Assembly: GCA_012845835.1 (NCBI GenBank)
Contig: JABAKD010000002.1
Location: 2,699,501-2,763,500, forward strand
Reading direction: 5' to 3'
DNA: 64,000 bases
Source of the DNA: Undaria pinnatifida
Lineage: Eukaryota; Sar; Phaeophyceae; Laminariales; Alariaceae
In this document: positions 10,201-22,200 of the stretch, piece by piece
Layout of the letters: every line of letters begins with the position of its first letter
How positions within the stretch are numbered: position 1 is the first letter of the stretch
The notes under the pieces: generated by a model
Database searches by the model: none
What the model saw: the letters and a program-made list of their open reading frames with translations, nothing else
What the model was told of the DNA's origin: nothing
Program-made: the position numbers and the translations under genes

Positions 10201-13200
10201 ACCTCGCCAGACACGTAGCCTACCGTAGAAGCTTGTGGGGAACTTTGCTTCCTGCTTTGACCTTGCTAGTTTACTGCTGACAAACAATAATTTGATCTGG
10301 GCGCAAAGAGGAGCTGGCTGAGAACACAGCAGATAAGTGAGTTGCGGAAAATGGTGCATCGTATCAAATGATTTGAGAAAGACTGACCTCATTATAAGAT
10401 GACATGATACAAAGCTTTATTTTTCCCCATCCGCCGGAGGATGAAAAAAAAAAAAGGATACACGAAATCCTTCCACAACAATGACCACGTCACGGTAAAG
10501 AAACGCCAATTCGCCAGGATGGGGGTCCAGGTAGGCCCGTGGTTGTTATTGTGCTCCTAGGGAAGCTTCATGCGCATCTATATGGAGTATCATATGTTCA
10601 AGGCTTTCGGTGCTATTTTGTTCGTGTGATGCCACGCGCGCTAAATTGATTTAAGCGGCAGGGCCGAGGACAAAGGACTTCTGTATCATCCTTGCTATCA
10701 GGTCCATATGAAGTGGGGGGGTGCACATTGCTATTTTGGCTTGGCTATGTGGCAACGATCCCAGTGTATCCCCAAAACTACACTCGCGGTTCCCGCTGTT
10801 CCTATGTGTTTCATTTACGGCACATGTTCCGTGTGCTAGCTCCTAACCATGTTGCTCCACGTGAAAATGAGCTAGCCGTAAAATTACCGTTCGATCGACG
10901 AGTTTTCCACCCGCTTTTTCGCTCTCGAATGTTACAATTTGTAAGGTATGACTACAAATCTGCGACAAAGAGTTAGAATGCTGTTCGAACAGGCGCGCGC
11001 AAAGAAAGCCGGAATTTCTGGGGATGCTAGAAATGTTTACTCCCCGCATCACTATTCTAAGATGATGGCGCTAGACAGCTGAATGGCAGAATCGAGGGGC
11101 GAAACAAACGTTTAGTCGGTGCGTGGTTTGGCACCGCCGGCGTACAGGAGGTTCCTGGTCCGGGAAGAATGCCACAACGTTCGGTGCAGCGTCTGAGCCC
11201 GGTGGAACGCAAGGAGGCTCGAGCGAGACAGCAGATGCGGATTACCTTGTGCTCGCCCCAATCGCCGCACTTCTACGTCTGGAGACGATGACCCCCCTCG
11301 ACGACCGTGCGGTGTCCTCCATTACTACGAACATCACCGGGTCTACGCGGTGGTGGAGCGATTCGTGAGGGGATCATAAGAGAGGAAGTAAGAGAGGAAG
11401 CCCCTGGAACTCAACTAGGAACGGCTCAGTCTGATCGAGCCCCAAGGATAAAGCCGTCAGGTTCAAGCCACACTGCCAGAGAAAGCGGGGCTGGTTGGCT
11501 GGCAAGATCCCCGGATTGCCGAGCCGAGGACGCGGAGCAAATACCAGAAGCTGCCGACTTCACAACATCGTCGTCAAGGTATTCCGGCATGCGGGCAGGG
11601 GAAATGTGTCCGGACCCGTCGTTGTATCAGGGGGGTCGCTTGAGTCGCCACTTGATGTAGTGGCTTAAGGTCACTCGCGCGAATGAATCTCCTAATTCTT
11701 GTGATCTTATGCCTGCGTGCAGTTCTTTTCGCGGGGTGATGGAGTCAAGGCTAACTGGAGTTGGTACTTGACGATTTCCAGCTTCCTGCTGGGAGGTCTT
11801 CCGATAGTTGCGACGTTTCTACAGGACGACATAGTATCTTCTAGAGGATTGGAATACGCATTTACTTGTTGAGATTGTCAATGTGGTGTAGTGTCCGCTA
11901 GAAAAAGCATACAACTATGTCGCGTCCACTGACCATCGTAGCTAGGTAAACAAACGAACGTTAGTGGCAGCGGTAAACCACGAGTGTGCGTGCCTTGGGA
12001 CAACGTGACGAAGGGTTTGGTGACGCTTTTGACACGGGCTTGGAGTGTTCGATAAATTGTGGACACTCCTGGTATCTGATATGATGTTGGTTTATGACTG
12101 GTAGAGCGCGAGAATTGGGGAATCGATGCAGTAGGTTTAGCAACGACCGACCAAGTACGAAGAAATCCCCTGCCAACGAATGCCTTGCAGGTCCACGTGT
12201 GAGCACGCTCTCTAAGCACGTGTAGATTGAGCCCCTATACGCAAGGAATGAGAGAGAGGCTACGTACGACGTTTGGTGGTCGAGAGCGCTTTGAAAAGTC
12301 AAGACGCGATATTTGATATGAGCATATGGAACTTTCAGTCGACACGGTTAGTTTCCAATGTTTTCCGGAACTTGTTACTGTCACTGTACCGGCAGCCAGA
12401 GCCATGGACAGACTTCGTCCTACCAAGCAGTGAAACATGGAACGAAATTTATAAAGGACTGTAGGACGGGATTTGGCGGGTGTCTCCTAGAATAGGACCA
12501 TGCAAGGATATACCGGTACCTCGATGGTTTTCGCTGTCTGTTCTTGAACTCGTGTGATTCCAGAAAATACGGCGAGATATGAGCTTTGAGCCAGTCCGAA
12601 CCAATCTGTACCTACAATTTAGCTTTTCCGGGACTGCTGGGAATATCAATATCGTTTTGTATTGTTCTGAACACGTCCGTGTTCTGGTCAACTCATGACA
12701 TGAGACGGGTTGTTGGGAAGAGGTTATCTCCCTGATAGTATCGCTAATTGAGAATCATATCTGGTATCTCCATGAACTCCCAGACGGTTTCATAACCATC
12801 TCGTACGCCTCCCAGCGTCGACAGAAGGCATTGAACCATAACCTTGTCGACGAGTTGAAGGCATGACTAAAAGACTTTGATGAACCGGTTGGAAGCCGAG
12901 GCTTGAAACTGACTAGTCTAAACGAAAAAGTTCCAAAAAGAGGGTCGTTGGCGAAGGTGTCTAGTGTGTGCGGCGCATCGACACTCGATGTAGAATAGGT
13001 GTCAAGTGTCAGGGTCATGAGACGAAACATAACATAAAGGTTAGCAGAAGGGTCACCTGCCGTGTTGGAAGAGTTTGCTCGAACTGAGCGCAGTGGATCA
13101 GAATAATTACCGTTGAAAATACAGCATGGCGTGGCTTGCTCGTAATCTCCTCTAAGCATCATACGGCTGCAGGGGAGAAATTGGGTAAAGATTAGTGCAC

Positions 13201-14143
13201 GCATATGGTATTCCACGACGAAGAAAGCCACGTGATACGATGTCATTACCTCAGGGTCGAGTTGAACAGTGACATCGAACCGCGCACAGCCACATCAGAA
13301 GGGGCTCGGCACTTCACGTACGAACGTGCAACGGCTACAACATGCCCGCAGCATACCATTTCGTGCGTACGAAAACAACAAGATATAACCAAACTGATGT
13401 TGAGATGTAAACTTAAACCTTCCCAAGGAGAAAAATTAGAATGTGCACCCTTCCACGGGTCTGCGCTCTGTATTACCACATAGAGCTCGAGGTATTGGTT
13501 AAGAAAATAGCAACAAATACACTCTTCACGGTACTCTGTTGAAACCACCTATTCCCCGTACGCCTAATGATGCTCTGCACTGCCTAACGGGGACAGCTGT
13601 CTCCGCACTCCTTTCCGATGCCTCGTACATTCCTTTGCCAAGGGCAAGCACATCACGGTTTGTGAGCCCAGTCGGTTTCGCCCGGAAATGAATGTTCCGA
13701 ATATGATAACTGCATACCCGGTAGCTCAACATCCCAGGTGATGACCCAATCCCTCACAGCTTTTCCCGAACCTACACCGTCGGGGTGCATCCTCCCGCAC
13801 TCGTCGCCCCCTTTTTTTTTCTGGGTCCCCAAAGGCAGACCATTGAACTTTCTCTATCTTCCGGATACATCATTTCACTATTTAAGTTGTCGTCCTGGCA
13901 TAGCAACGCTGCGTGAACGAGCCAGGTAAAGCCTACAAGCGAACACAACCACATGCAATGACAACTGAACCCTTGTAAACCAATTAGCAGCCCAACGACG
14001 GAGGCACATCAGGCTGACTACGGAGGCACATTTCCGTCCGAATGCAATCAAATGCTTACAGTGCTGCAATCGCACGGATTAGCCTCGATCATACGGAAAA
14101 TTTCCAAACCTTACATAGGTCCTTAATGTGTAAACAAGGACTT
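7213..14143. other. Long stretch without a recognised gene
   Basis: I searched both strands for family motifs and for splice-bounded coding pieces and found none that I can defend. A CCG/CTG-rich low-complexity tract lies at about 8889-8985. Open frames of 110-163 codons exist (8360-8677 plus, 9982-10392 minus, 11307-11660 plus, 12755-13246 minus) but show no domain, signal peptide or membrane segment I can name. An undetected multi-exon gene with small exons is quite possible, given the exon sizes seen in the gene at 25-49 kb. Confidence 0.3.
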
Positions 14144-15463
14144 CTACTCTACAACAATACTGATTCCAATACGTGATCTTTTGCTGCGGTCGGTTCCCAT
14201 GGTATGGACCAGGCCGTCCTCGTAGGGGCCGTGTGCGATGCAGTGGGTAGGCTGCTTCCCATCCAACCCCCACCGAGAGAATCTCATACAACCCGAAATC
14301 GCGCACCTTGCTTTAAAATTGACAGCGGGCCCGCCGGAGACATCGCCCCAATGCCTGGCACATGCCGTGGCCGCACCATCGGTTAGCAAACCCCATCGTG
14401 CCTCGGTGGTGCAAGCATCACGTCGGCAACGCTTGTTGAAGACGCTGACCATGCCATCCTCGGCATGCAGCCTGCAATAAGCCGCCTTTGTGCTTCCCTC
14501 GACGTTGAATGTCGCCTGTGTCTTGCAGCCGTCATACCCGCAACGCTTGCCACGGACGACGACCATGTCGTCCTCGGCATGTTCCTTGCAGAACGCCGCG
14601 GTCTTTCTGCCGTTGATGTTATAAACCGCTGGTCTTGTACAAGGTGAACGCGAGCAACCCACGGCGAGGAGGTTAACCATCCCATCCCCAGCATGATCCT
14701 TACAATACATGACCGTCTTGCTGCCCTCCACGTTGTACGTAGGTCTCCGCCTGCACGTTTCGTGAACGCAAACCTTGGTTTTGACGTTTATCATGCCGCT
14801 GTCAGCATGTTGCTCGCAGTACAATGCCGTCTTGCTACCTTCTACATTAAAGGATGGTCTCCGCACGCAGGAATCATGCGCACAACGCTTGCTGAGGACG
14901 TTCACCATGCTGTCATCGGCGTGCAGCTTGCAGTACACCGCCTGGCGACTGCCCTCGACGTTGAAGTACGGCCGCTTCGTGCACCTGACATGGGCACAAC
15001 GCCTACTAACTACGTCCACCATGCCGTTTTCAGCATGTTGCTTGCAGTAAACCCCCGATGTTCTGCCTTCAAAATTGAATATCGGATGCTTCATGCATAC
15101 ATCGTTAGCGCAACGCTTACCGAAGACCTCGATCATGCCATCTTCAGCATGCTGACCACAGTACACCGCCGTGTTTTTGCCCACAACGTTAAAGGAAGGT
15201 CGCTTCGTGCAGGAACCACGCGCGCAACGTTGGCTGTAGGCTTCCACCGTTCCTTTTTCCGCATGTTGCTTGCAGAACACGCTCGCTTTGGCGCCCTTAA
15301 TCTTGAAGGTCGCTCGCCTCGTGCAGGACTCACGCACGCAGCGCCTATCGCGGACGTTCACCATACCGCCCATGGCATGTTGCCTGCAGTACATTGGCTC
15401 GCGGTTACCCTCGACGTTGAAACCCGCGTGCTTTGTGCAGGATTCATGCACGCAATACTTCAT
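14144..15463 (-). CDS. EsV-1-7 domain protein with 11 cysteine-rich repeats
   Basis: A single open frame of 439 codons encodes 11 tandem EsV-1-7 units. Nine follow C-x4-C-x16-C-x2-H with a typical linker such as AEDGMVNV and a unit length of 38 residues, from CVHESC at residue 4 to about residue 345. The tenth (CRRDAC ... RWGLLTDGAATACARH) keeps the spacing but has a longer linker. The eleventh (CAISGC ... RWGLDGKQPTHCIAH) has 15 residues in the middle gap. A basic tail (RSKRSR) follows. The Cys/His pattern suggests metal binding, but this is inference. Characterised family members in brown algae include the developmental regulator IMMEDIATE UPRIGHT; the biochemical role of the domain is not established. 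I took the ATG at 15463 because the repeats begin three codons later. An upstream exon is possible, since no signal peptide or leader is seen. The locus at 35-1192 is a decayed paralogue. Confidence 0.85.
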   Translation of the reverse strand: MKYCVHESCTKHAGFNVEGNREPMYCRQHAMGGMVNVRDRRCVRESCTRRATFKIKGAKASVFCKQHAEKGTVEAYSQRCARGSCTKRPSFNVVGKNTAVYCGQHAEDGMIEVFGKRCANDVCMKHPIFNFEGRTSGVYCKQHAENGMVDVVSRRCAHVRCTKRPYFNVEGSRQAVYCKLHADDSMVNVLSKRCAHDSCVRRPSFNVEGSKTALYCEQHADSGMINVKTKVCVHETCRRRPTYNVEGSKTVMYCKDHAGDGMVNLLAVGCSRSPCTRPAVYNINGRKTAAFCKEHAEDDMVVVRGKRCGYDGCKTQATFNVEGSTKAAYCRLHAEDGMVSVFNKRCRRDACTTEARWGLLTDGAATACARHWGDVSGGPAVNFKARCAISGCMRFSRWGLDGKQPTHCIAHGPYEDGLVHTMGTDRSKRSRIGISIVVE

Positions 15464-16215
15464 TTTTCACTGGGGCAGGTGGCGGCCCAATACCTGGGGA
15501 AGATAACACAGTTGGGGGGCAGCGCGAAGAGAGGTAACGCTGAAATTATCAATCATGTACTTCGTGAAACAGCCACAGCAGCTCATGGTGGAGTCGAAGG
15601 TCTCCATCCAACACTCTGAACGAACTGTGAGCGTTGTGCTTGCGGAACTGTACACAATTGAGGGCTCATCGGGGTGAAAGTGGTGCCTCTTGACACTGAA
15701 AGCCAGAGGTGATGTTCTCGGGGAATACCGGCATTACACTACCAAAAGGCCCAATGAGTGCCAACATCGGGCGGCGACATCATCTGTACCCGACCTTGGG
15801 TACGGCAAACCAGATCCACTGAAATCCTGAACGAAAACTAACTACGTCCTTTACTCGACCCCCACATATGATGCATCGGGCATGAGCGGGACACGACTGT
15901 TAATACACGCACATTTCACCCGCAACGCTTTTTGGTCTACTGTAGGTGGCATACGGAATGTAGGCAAACGGATATCAACTCATAGGTAGAACCTTACGTT
16001 AGTTCGGTTGACTGATCCCTAACGTACGTGGAAACTCAGTCCTATGTTAATCGAAGGATGGCTGAAACAATAGCGCGATGATTAGCAAACAGGTCAAACG
16101 TTTGTGGCGGTTCCAGCAGAGGTACGCATTGCCTATGCATTGGAACGTACCAGATCAACGGAAACAACATAAAAAGTTACCAACAAGAAAACTGTAGTTC
16201 ACGCTCTCCTGTTTG
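15464..16215. other. Upstream flank of the EsV-1-7 gene, nothing recognised
   Basis: This region should hold the promoter of the minus-strand EsV-1-7 gene. I see no clear TATA box or repeat, and no conserved open frame. The plus-strand frame crossing 14693-15619 is the antisense shadow of the repeat gene. Confidence 0.3.
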
Positions 16216-17050
16216 CAAGCTGCTGCTGCGTTCATTGATCGATAGGTAGGCCACCAGTTCTAGGGACACACGCACCTATTTGTTTGGGTTTCTCAGATTC
16301 ACAGTCTGTAACCACATAATACTTATCTGTCTAGGGCAAAAAACCGGGACGAACACTGCGCGTTCTAGGAACGGCATTGGGTGGAAACAACGGTTTAATG
16401 TGAAGAAAACACACAACACAAAAAGCAAGGTGAGAGTACAGCATCAATCGTACAGTATCAATGGCGGAGGCGAAAAAATGAGTAACTTCTGTAGCAGCTG
16501 CACCAACAGATGTGATGTCGACACATATAGCGACCCAGCAGCGGAAGCAAGGACCGTCACCGCAGCGCAGCACCAACAACATAATAAGATGTATAATAAC
16601 AGCCAGAGACAAACGAAGTAGAGAGTTCGACCAGCTGAGTGATCGATACTCAAATTTTTGCAAGCTGCTGCTGTGTTCAGCGACCGACGGGTAGATGACC
16701 AGCTCTAGGGACACGAGTAAATATTTGTTTTGGGCTTCCCTGTTTCAGTCTTCGACCAAATAGTTTGTATATCTCTACGATGAAAAATCGGGATGAACAC
16801 CGGGTGTTACTACCGATGACGTTGGGTAGGAAGAACCGACTTGACGTGAAGACAACACATACCACACTCATATAGGGAGGGTACAGCACCAATGACGAAC
16901 GCACAAAAAAGAGTAGTGTCTGTAGCAGCTACAACAACAGAGAGGATGGCGGCGGCAGCTGGCAAAATAGACAACAACCCGGCAGCAGCAGCAAGCAGCG
17001 TCACAGTAGCAGCAGCACCAACATCAGCAGCAGAGAAAGCGTAGCAGTAC
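16216..17050. repeat. Diverged tandem duplication of about 443 bp, CAG/CAA-rich
   Basis: Two diverged copies lie head to tail. The first starts at about 16216 (GCAAGCTGCTGCTGCGTTCA) and the second at about 16659 (GCAAGCTGCTGCTGTGTTCA). Both continue through a CTAGGGACAC block, then AAAAATCGGGA or AAAACCGGGA, then GTACAGCA and CAATG, and finally a CAG/CAA-rich tract. Neither copy has a convincing coding frame. A further (CAG)n microsatellite lies at 17265-17283. Confidence 0.6.
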
Positions 17051-18319
17051 TAGACAACAACAGCAGAAGCAGGTACAACACGAAAGCTGCACGGAGGGGT
17101 ACACGCACGCCTACCATTACAAACAGGGGCGGGTTCCTCGTAGTGATGTATGCCGTTGTGCTTGTACCATCAACACCAGAGTGATGATGGCCTCAACAGC
17201 AAAAGGGACAACATGACGACAAGCAGATTTACGTAGAATCGCAACAGCAACGGCACCAGCATGAAGCAGCAGCAGCAGCAGCAGGAGAGAGAGGGAGATC
17301 GCGATACTCGTGAAATAACAGAGAGACAACACCAGCAGCGGGATCAGGAAACACGCATGCACACAGGCGTATGGCGCACCATGCATGGGCAGGGCACAGC
17401 TGCCTGGCCCACAGCCTGCCAGTTGACAGCTGCTGACACTATTCGGGGTGTTCGGTGACGTTGTCAACAGCTGCCGACACACGTTGGGTTTTTCGGTGTA
17501 GTTTTGAAAACATTTCTGAAGCATGAGCCATGAAGAGCGTGTGTGATTAGTGAACGACTGACTGAGGAATTGCGCGGAAGCTAACGATTTCCTGCATGAA
17601 TTGAGCTTTGTTATAGTCGTAATACTGCGACTACCTTTGTTGGTGGTGCTGCTGCTAAACTATGACACAATTTGGCAGAAAACCTCGCTTCTACGGTGGC
17701 GGCCTACATAGTCGTACAAATCCTGCATATCTCCACCTTTACGAGCGTATGCGATACAGGCTACGTTGAAAAAAGTCCGGTATTGCGGTGCCTCAAGCAG
17801 TTCTCATTGTGGGGTGGGCAGGGGTTTCACTTTATAGTGTGAGGCAAATAATTTTGTCCGTAGCCTGTGTGGTGTGTCTGTCCATCTGCTCGACTGCTGT
17901 AAACTGCCTGCCGCTGCTGGAGATAGTATTGCGATACCTGCAATTAATCAAATTCTGCCTACCCCTTTCGACTCAAGCGGGCGGTCTCCCGCTGCCGTGT
18001 GAGACGCGTTTCGTCACCAGACTGTTCGAGTTGGCAGCGGCCACCCTAGCGCAGTAAGTCTTCGAGTTCAACTGCATCGTGCTTGGTACACGCTGTCGGA
18101 AAGCCCAAGGAGTTTTACTGCATTGGTCCTACTTTCTTCTCGCACATATGATACTTGAAACGCGCGAGCCAAAATATAGGCGCTGTCGCTTCAATCGATG
18201 CTATATTAATAGTGCTATAACGCCCGCGCTCGATGTTCCTATAGCAAACAGGCTACAGTCTTCCTCGCCTGTAAAACACGCCCCCTTAACACGTACCCGA
18301 TACATGGTGAGGGTGGGTT
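17051..18319. other. Spacer with CAG/CTG microsatellites
   Basis: It holds a (CAG)n run at 17265-17283 and related AGC-rich sequence, then open frames without recognisable content. I see no gene that I can support. Confidence 0.35.
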
Positions 18320-18326
18320 ACCCGCT

Positions 18327-18491
18327 TTTTCTGGTGGAGGCATGAATTGCGTCAGCTGTGATATATGCGTGTACCACCTTTGGTTTGTTTCTGTTTTTTC
18401 TCTGGGGTATTCCTCAGCTTCAGAGTGACTGGAGCCTGTCCTGTGACGACGGACTTGATTATGCGAGTTAATGGGAGAACAACAACAACAA
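18327..18491 (+). mobile_element. (AAC)n-tailed short retroposon, copy with target-site duplication
   Basis: A unit of about 165 bp runs from TTTTTCTGGTGGAGGCATGAA through GTGTACCACC, CTCTGGGGTATTCCTCAGC and CCTGTGACGACGGACTTG to an (AAC)n tail. The 7-bp word ACCCGCT lies directly before it (18320-18326) and directly after its tail (18491-18497), as expected of a target-site duplication. Near-complete copies in the other orientation are at 43672-43841 and 47812-47980, with partial ones at about 46705-46775 and 49957-50034. Simple-repeat tail plus duplication points to LINE-driven retroposition. I could not find a clear pol III A/B box, so its parentage is open. Confidence 0.7.
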
Positions 18492-18499
18492 CCCGCTAC

Positions 18500-19140
18500 C
18501 TCCAAGACGTTCGTATAGGTACCGTACCGTATTAAATAGTACAGTTCCTCAAAACAAAACGAAGAAGGATATCGCGAGGAAAGCCACGTCACAATCGTAT
18601 GTAAAAAGAAGTAACGCATCGACCTCCCCACGCACAAAAGCTAGATAAGAGAATGGACGCTGTACCCTAGACCGCACTGCTGACAAGTATGTCGTTGATA
18701 CCGGCACAGCCTACGCAATGAACACGCGACAAGGAGAAATACACACTCAATTGCTTTGGAATGGTCTCTGCTCTTGGGAATCTCACCTTCAAGCGTTCAG
18801 GGCTGCCAGTCGAGGAGGGAGCAATGCCTGTCCAATGACTTCGACGCGGGCCGTCTTGCCTGGGCACTCCAAAGCTTAAGGTGGACCAGCACGGTCGCCG
18901 ACAAGCCACTGCGGTGTTTCAACGTCGGGAGAGTGTGAGGGCACAACGACACGACTGCCAGTTGGTCTCCTTGCCCTTGGAGACAAACTCTCGGGGTTTC
19001 ACTATATATGCGAGGCGTATGCAACAAGGGATAGGGGACGGCAGAAATGAGTCCCAAGTCTTGTCTTAGATGAGTTTGAAGAACACATTGGGCCAATGGG
19101 ATCCAGATCTGCTTTGCACTGGCCAATCAGAAGGCCTTAT
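18500..19140. other. Spacer, nothing recognised
   Basis: Short open frames on both strands, none with a recognisable family motif or repeat structure. Confidence 0.3.
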
Positions 19141-19147
19141 TTGCAAT

Positions 19148-19216
19148 GCATCGCGCCGCATTTGCTTTGCATCGCGCCGCATTTGCTTTGCATCGCGCCG
19201 CATTTGCTTTGCATCG
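19148..19216. repeat. 21-bp tandem repeat
   Basis: Three near-perfect copies of GCATCGCGCCGCATTTGCTTT start at 19148, 19169 and 19190, with a partial fourth at 19211. The period is a multiple of three, so frames stay open through it (for example HRAAFAL repeated), but nothing else supports coding. Confidence 0.8.
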
Positions 19217-22200
19217 CACCCCAAGGCCCAACTCAACATGTCTGCAAAACACAGCGCACACGAACACCACCGATACTTTGGGCATATTTACCTCACTCTA
19301 TACCCGCCCCCTTGACTCTCATGAGCTGAAGATGATCGCACACATACCCCTGTGCTCCCAGAAGCCAACTTTTTCGGTGGGGACGGCCGCCTGCGACGAC
19401 AACCACCATTCCCAACACCGATTTTGATCTGTCCGAGGAACACTGGGATCGTTGACCTGAGACGGCAAGCCTGTTGTCCGTGCAGTGCAGCAGCGAGGCC
19501 AGCAACATGCTGCAACATCGTTAGTTGTAGGGTGATTATTTTTCGGGTGCTTTCATTTGCTGCTTTTTTTTTGTTTCGTTATCTCAGAAACTTCGTTCGA
19601 CTGGGTTCTGGTCACGTTTGCAGGCAGTCTTGGTACGGTGCTACTGGCGTTGCGCACGGATGCGACCAGCGTATGAAACTGCTGATGCCAGCTGTGTTGC
19701 GGTAACAACGACAGGCCCAGGACAGTGGCCGTAACAGGTGCTAGGGACGTCAGGGTACGTGTACCGACAGAAACTCGTAACAGCGGCAGCAGTGACTGCT
19801 GGTGTTGCTGCTGGACGATAGTGGGGGTTGTGTCAAATGCTTTGGGCTGCTGCTGCTGAGGCCGCCGTTGCTGTCTACGGTATCGTGCTGCATGCATCGG
19901 GCAACAGTCATCGCGTAATCATATACAGAACATCAGCGGTAATAGGTACATCATCGGCAACGCGTTGCAGCGGCAACAGAGGGAGCTGGGTTGCTGCTGC
20001 AAAGTAGTTTGAGTTATGTCAATTACTTCTAGACCTCTGCTGCTGCTGCTGCTGCCCGCGGCTCCCGGTGGACGAGAGCGAGAAACACGGGGGCACGGGA
20101 AAGATGCCAGCAGCTTATGGTGCGGTTGACTGGTGGTCGAGCAGATGACGCGGAGGGATAACTGTTGTCTTGTTGAGGTCTGAGCAATATGCGTCAACCC
20201 ATGTGATGTGTGTCATTTTCTAGTCGTGTGTCCCTTGGACGTGTCTCCATCCCACACTTGGCGTCCTTCCACCTTCTGGTCCCCCAAGGTATGTGTATAG
20301 TCTAGACTAGTCTATGTAGTCTATATTCGTTTTTTTTTTTTTTTCCCTTCGGGCATATCTCTTCGTGCTCGCACCTTTGTCCGAAACGTCGGGTGGGGTG
20401 GGCACAAATCGACCGTCGGGCTCATGTTGCCGGGGGTCTGGGCGTGATTCGTGCAGTGTGTCGCGCGTGGCAAGCCTTTTAGACTTTTTTGGCCTTGGGC
20501 ACACTGTGAAATCTTACGTGCTCTGTGCAAAAGTATGGAAATGTGCGTGTGCCCTCTACGAGCAGAAAACCCCGGTTTGCATCCAAATCTTACGTGCGTA
20601 CACGGGGATAGGGGAGGCAGGAATCCAATCCCGGGGGATGTTGCAGAAACCCGGGGATTTGCCAAAATAAAAAGGGCTGCTATTGAGTACACCCAAGAAG
20701 TACTTTTTTGTACGGGTGAAATGCGAATTCTTTATTTTTCCTGACAAGTTTTTTTTTGTATGTATTACAAAAAAAAATGGTCATCGCGTCGGGTAGTGAG
20801 AATAATGTGTCCTTGCGCCACTCCCCTAGGCACTTACTTCCCGGAGAGGAACCTTGTATATATATATATATATATCGGACGATATCTAGACGTTTTGCGC
20901 CTGCCCCCGTGTGACGTTTGCTATGCTGTTTTCTGTTGCTACTTTAAGGGGTTGTGCGGTGGACTTGAAGATCGCCACATGCTTCGACCAAGCGCCCGTT
21001 CGTGGCGGAGGTCTCAAAGCCGTGGTGAACGACATGGAAGCAAAAAAACATATTGAGCTTCCCTGGGAGGGCGATGTGGTGAGTGTAATCTGGAGCAAAC
21101 TGTTCATGTGCTCTTTGCGTGTCGTAACCTACTACGAATACAATAGTCATTTTTAGTGCACGTGGATCCACAACTGCCCCCTTAATGTACAACATGCTTT
21201 GATGAGCATTCCGCCTTTTATCCATTGACGTTTTCTTACTGTTGGTTTTAAATGTATCCTGTAGGCATCGTACGCACTGTTTTAGTATGGCAAGAGAGCG
21301 AGCCAAATGGACGGCGTCCGTTGGGCCGGACGGCAACGGGAATTTGCGCAGCCGTTCTCTCCTAGCAAGCGGAGTGATACTTTAGGTTGTACTGGCAAGT
21401 TTTGCACCAGTATTGTCCTCTCCGGCGTGTCATACACCGTGCCGGGTTTGAGTTGGAATTTAAGTCAAGAACAAAACAGAATCACAAATGAAATATTCAT
21501 TTCTGGAATGCATACCATGTGAGCAACTACAAAGTCGGTTCTCAGGCGCGTGCTTCCGCTTCGAACGTGTCTCCAGTACCTAGTACCTTGTTTCGTGGCT
21601 GTGTCCGGGAATGCAGCCTATTGCTTGCCTGTGTGCCGTGGCCGTTTGACATCATAACCACCTTGCTTCTTATCGCTCGTCCCCATTTTTCTTGTCCTAT
21701 CATCCCAATTCCTAGCGCTCCAAGCGGTGCGTCTCATTTCGATCCCCCGAGAAGACGAAGCCGGGTGTAGAAGTGTGGAAGGCCTTGGATATTTGGATCT
21801 AGCTTTGTTTTTTTCTCATCATATTCAATATAGACGGGTTTGCGCCAAGGGGGGACCTGCTTTTCTGCGGATAGACACCACAACCAAATTTAGTCACATA
21901 GGGTGGCTCGATTACTTCGTAGATCGTAGTGGTTATACCGCTGCATGGCGCCACACAAGATGTGGCCACGTCGACTACTAGAGGCCCATTCTCACCACCG
22001 CAATAAAAACACGAATTCGGTCCATTGGTTCGGGTCTTTGGAGATCAGATGTCGACTACGCAACTTATCTGTGCGCAGTCAGCATCGTCGATAGCTATTG
22101 CTGGCATTCCATTACGTATGATGTCGTCATGTGGTTTAGCACACGACGTACCTCGTGTATTCGGAAGGGGAGGGCGCTAGACGTAAGTGAACGTTGTGAT

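Noticed and set aside
14693-15619. A 308-codon open frame on the plus strand
   Set aside because: It is the antisense of the EsV-1-7 repeat gene. The opposite strand shows the conserved Cys/His spacing, while this one shows no motif.
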